Shown piece after piece: positions 62,865 to 64,000 of a stretch of 64,000 bases of DNA; position 1 is the stretch's first letter, and every line of letters begins with the position of its first letter. A model generated the notes under the pieces. It had not been told where the DNA came from, did not search any database, and worked only from the letters and a program-made list of their open reading frames with translations. A program made the position numbers and the translations under genes. Origin of the DNA: an uncultured Pseudomonadota bacterium (GTDB lineage: Bacteria > Pseudomonadota > Gammaproteobacteria > Burkholderiales > Burkholderiaceae_C); assembly GCA_945952465.1 (NCBI GenBank), contig CAMFIB010000006.1, positions 1 to 64,000 on the forward strand. The letters are read 5' to 3'.

Positions 62865-64000
62865 ACACCCCCTGCGGCGCCGATGTAGCGCGCAACCAAC
62901 GCCTCGAACGGCGCCGGGGAAACCGGCCGCCCCAGCTCCCCGGCCAGCAGCGCCGCCACCGGCGCGGCGAGCCGGCGCGCCAGCGCGGCGTCCAGGAACA
63001 GCAGGCGGCTGCGCCGGGCCAGCACGTCGGCTACCTCGCGAGCGTATTCGTGGCGGGCGGCGAAACGCACCATGGCCTCGGTCAGCCCGCCGCCCAGTTC
63101 CCGGGTAGCGCCGGGCAGGCTTTCCAGATACGGGGTTTCGGTGCCGTAGGGGCCGGGAGAGGCTTCGGCGCTCTCGGGGGCGCCGACCAGCCGGTGGCGC
63201 ACGGTTTCGCCAGCGGGCCGCCGCGCCAGCAGGCCGGCGTCCTCGCACTGGGCCAGCACGTCCTCGGCCATGGCGCGGCAGGTGGTCCATTTGCCGCCGG
63301 TCACGCTGACCAGGCCGCTGGGCGCGACCAGCACGGTGTGTTCGCGGCTGACCTTGCGGCTGGGCTCATGGCCACCCACCGGCCGCACCAGCGGCCGCAG
63401 GCCGGCCCAGCGGCTGCGCACATCGGCCCGGGTGGGCTGGCGCTGCAGGCAGCGGCCGGCTTCCTGCAGGATGAAATCGACCTCGTCTGGCGCCGCTTCC
63501 GGCTCTTCCGGTGCGTCGTCGCGCGGCCGGTCGGTGGTTCCGAGCACGACCTTGCCCTGCCACGGAATGGCGAACAGCACCCGGCCGTCGGCGGTGCGGG
63601 GTACCAGCAGGGCGTGCTGGCCGGGCAGAAAGTCGGCGTCAACCACCACATGCGCGCCCTGGCTGGGCGCGACCAGCGGCGCCGCCTCCTGTTGCGGGCC
63701 GGCGTCGTCGCGGCGGCGCAGTGCGTCGACCCACACGCCGGTGGCATTGACGACGCAGCGGGCGCTCACGTCCACCGTGCGGCCGGTTTCCGCGTCGCGG
63801 CAGGTCAGCCCGGCGATGCGGCCGTGCACGTCGTGCCGCAGCGCGGTGGCCGCCATGTGGTTGACCAGCAGCGCGCCCTGGGCGGCGGCGCTGCGGGCGA
63901 TGGCGAGTGCCAACCGGGCGTCGTCGAACTGGCCGTCCCAGTACTGCACGCCGCCGCGCAAGCCGTCACGCCGCACGCCGGGCAGCCGCACCAGCGTGTC
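62861..64000 (-). CDS. glpD: FAD-dependent glycerol-3-phosphate dehydrogenase, C-terminal fragment
   Basis: The frame is open to the window edge, so about the last 379 residues are present and the N-terminal FAD-binding part is missing. GGVQYWDGQFDDARLALAIA, VVNATGVWVD, LLVPRTADGRVLFAIPWQGK, LGTTDRPRD, SREHTVLV and VSVTGGKWTT match GlpD/GlpA. The C-terminal domain (from about 62861+330) fits the DAO_C region. The enzyme feeds glycerol-3-phosphate electrons to quinones. Related genes elsewhere are not visible. Confidence 0.9.
   Translation of the reverse strand, partial: DTLVRLPGVRRDGLRGGVQYWDGQFDDARLALAIARSAAAQGALLVNHMAATALRHDVHGRIAGLTCRDAETGRTVDVSARCVVNATGVWVDALRRRDDAGPQQEAAPLVAPSQGAHVVVDADFLPGQHALLVPRTADGRVLFAIPWQGKVVLGTTDRPRDDAPEEPEAAPDEVDFILQEAGRCLQRQPTRADVRSRWAGLRPLVRPVGGHEPSRKVSREHTVLVAPSGLVSVTGGKWTTCRAMAEDVLAQCEDAGLLARRPAGETVRHRLVGAPESAEASPGPYGTETPYLESLPGATRELGGGLTEAMVRFAARHEYAREVADVLARRSRLLFLDAALARRLAAPVAALLAGELGRPVSPAPFEALVARYIGAAGGV

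Overview
The window is GC-rich chromosomal DNA from a betaproteobacterium, most likely Burkholderiales and probably Comamonadaceae. Supporting evidence: the trpE-trpG-trpD-trpC-ung order, the yraN/diaA/dolP/rsmI cluster, the tRNA-Tyr/Gly/Thr-tuf operon, the rpoN-rlmL-PIN block next to lptBA, and two families of short dispersed repeats that resemble sequences I remember from comamonad genomes (memory, not a search). Coding density is very high. Many genes overlap by 1-4 bases (ATGA, GTGA, TGATG), implying translational coupling. No phage, transposase, CRISPR array or rRNA gene is visible.

Layout. (1) 1-530: start of tuf and three upstream tRNA genes, all on the minus strand, with a sigma70-like promoter. 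(2) 0.5-7 kb: ung and trpCDGE on the minus strand, a possible trp leader peptide, a chalcone-isomerase-like secreted protein and gph. (3) 7-11 kb: a periplasmic alcohol-oxidation module consisting of a LuxR-type response regulator, a calcium-type quinoprotein alcohol dehydrogenase (ExaA/PedE-like), a secreted pentapeptide-repeat protein and a PedF-like cytochrome c. It lies between gph and rpe, which are neighbours of trpE in many relatives. (4) 11-24 kb: cfa-like methyltransferase, rpe, apaG, a cation:proton antiporter, ybdK, thiL-pgpA-pncC, small hydrolases, an FMN-type glutamate synthase-like protein, a PIN-domain protein and an rRNA methyltransferase. (5) 24-31 kb: rpoN, lptBA, dsbA, a SPOR protein, argS and psiF. 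(6) 31-36 kb: LysR regulator/glcB, a HIT protein and purU. (7) 36-42.6 kb: a TPR glycosyltransferase, then an envelope-modification module (eptA-like phosphoethanolamine transferase and PAP2 phosphatase) divergent from a PmrAB-like two-component system, with a perfect PmrA-type box between them. (8) 42.6-46.4 kb: glcD coupled to lrgA-lrgB, facing a glyoxylate-type aminotransferase. (9) 46.4-50.4 kb: yggS, pilT, a pilU split by an in-frame stop codon, and a garR-like reductase. (10) 50.4-53.7 kb: dolP, diaA, DUF2239, yraN and rsmI. (11) 53.8-62.9 kb: initiator tRNA and the spc/alpha ribosomal-protein operons (rplN to rplQ, with secY and rpoA), transcribed from a strong-looking promoter overlapping the end of a glpD-like gene that runs off the window.

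Functional links. C2 metabolism recurs: malate synthase G, GlcD, a glyoxylate aminotransferase, a GarR-like reductase and Gph all make or consume glycolate or glyoxylate. LrgAB coupled to GlcD may be the matching transporter, and ExaA/PedF would feed alcohol electrons to the respiratory chain. Envelope functions (lptBA, eptA/PAP2/PmrAB, cfa, dolP, dsbA, SPOR) are also prominent.

The most unusual signals are the pilU nonsense codon, a palindrome-bearing dispersed repeat that contributes codons to at least six genes, the alcohol module with its secreted pentapeptide protein, the glcD-lrgAB coupling, the PmrA box, and the candidate trp leader.
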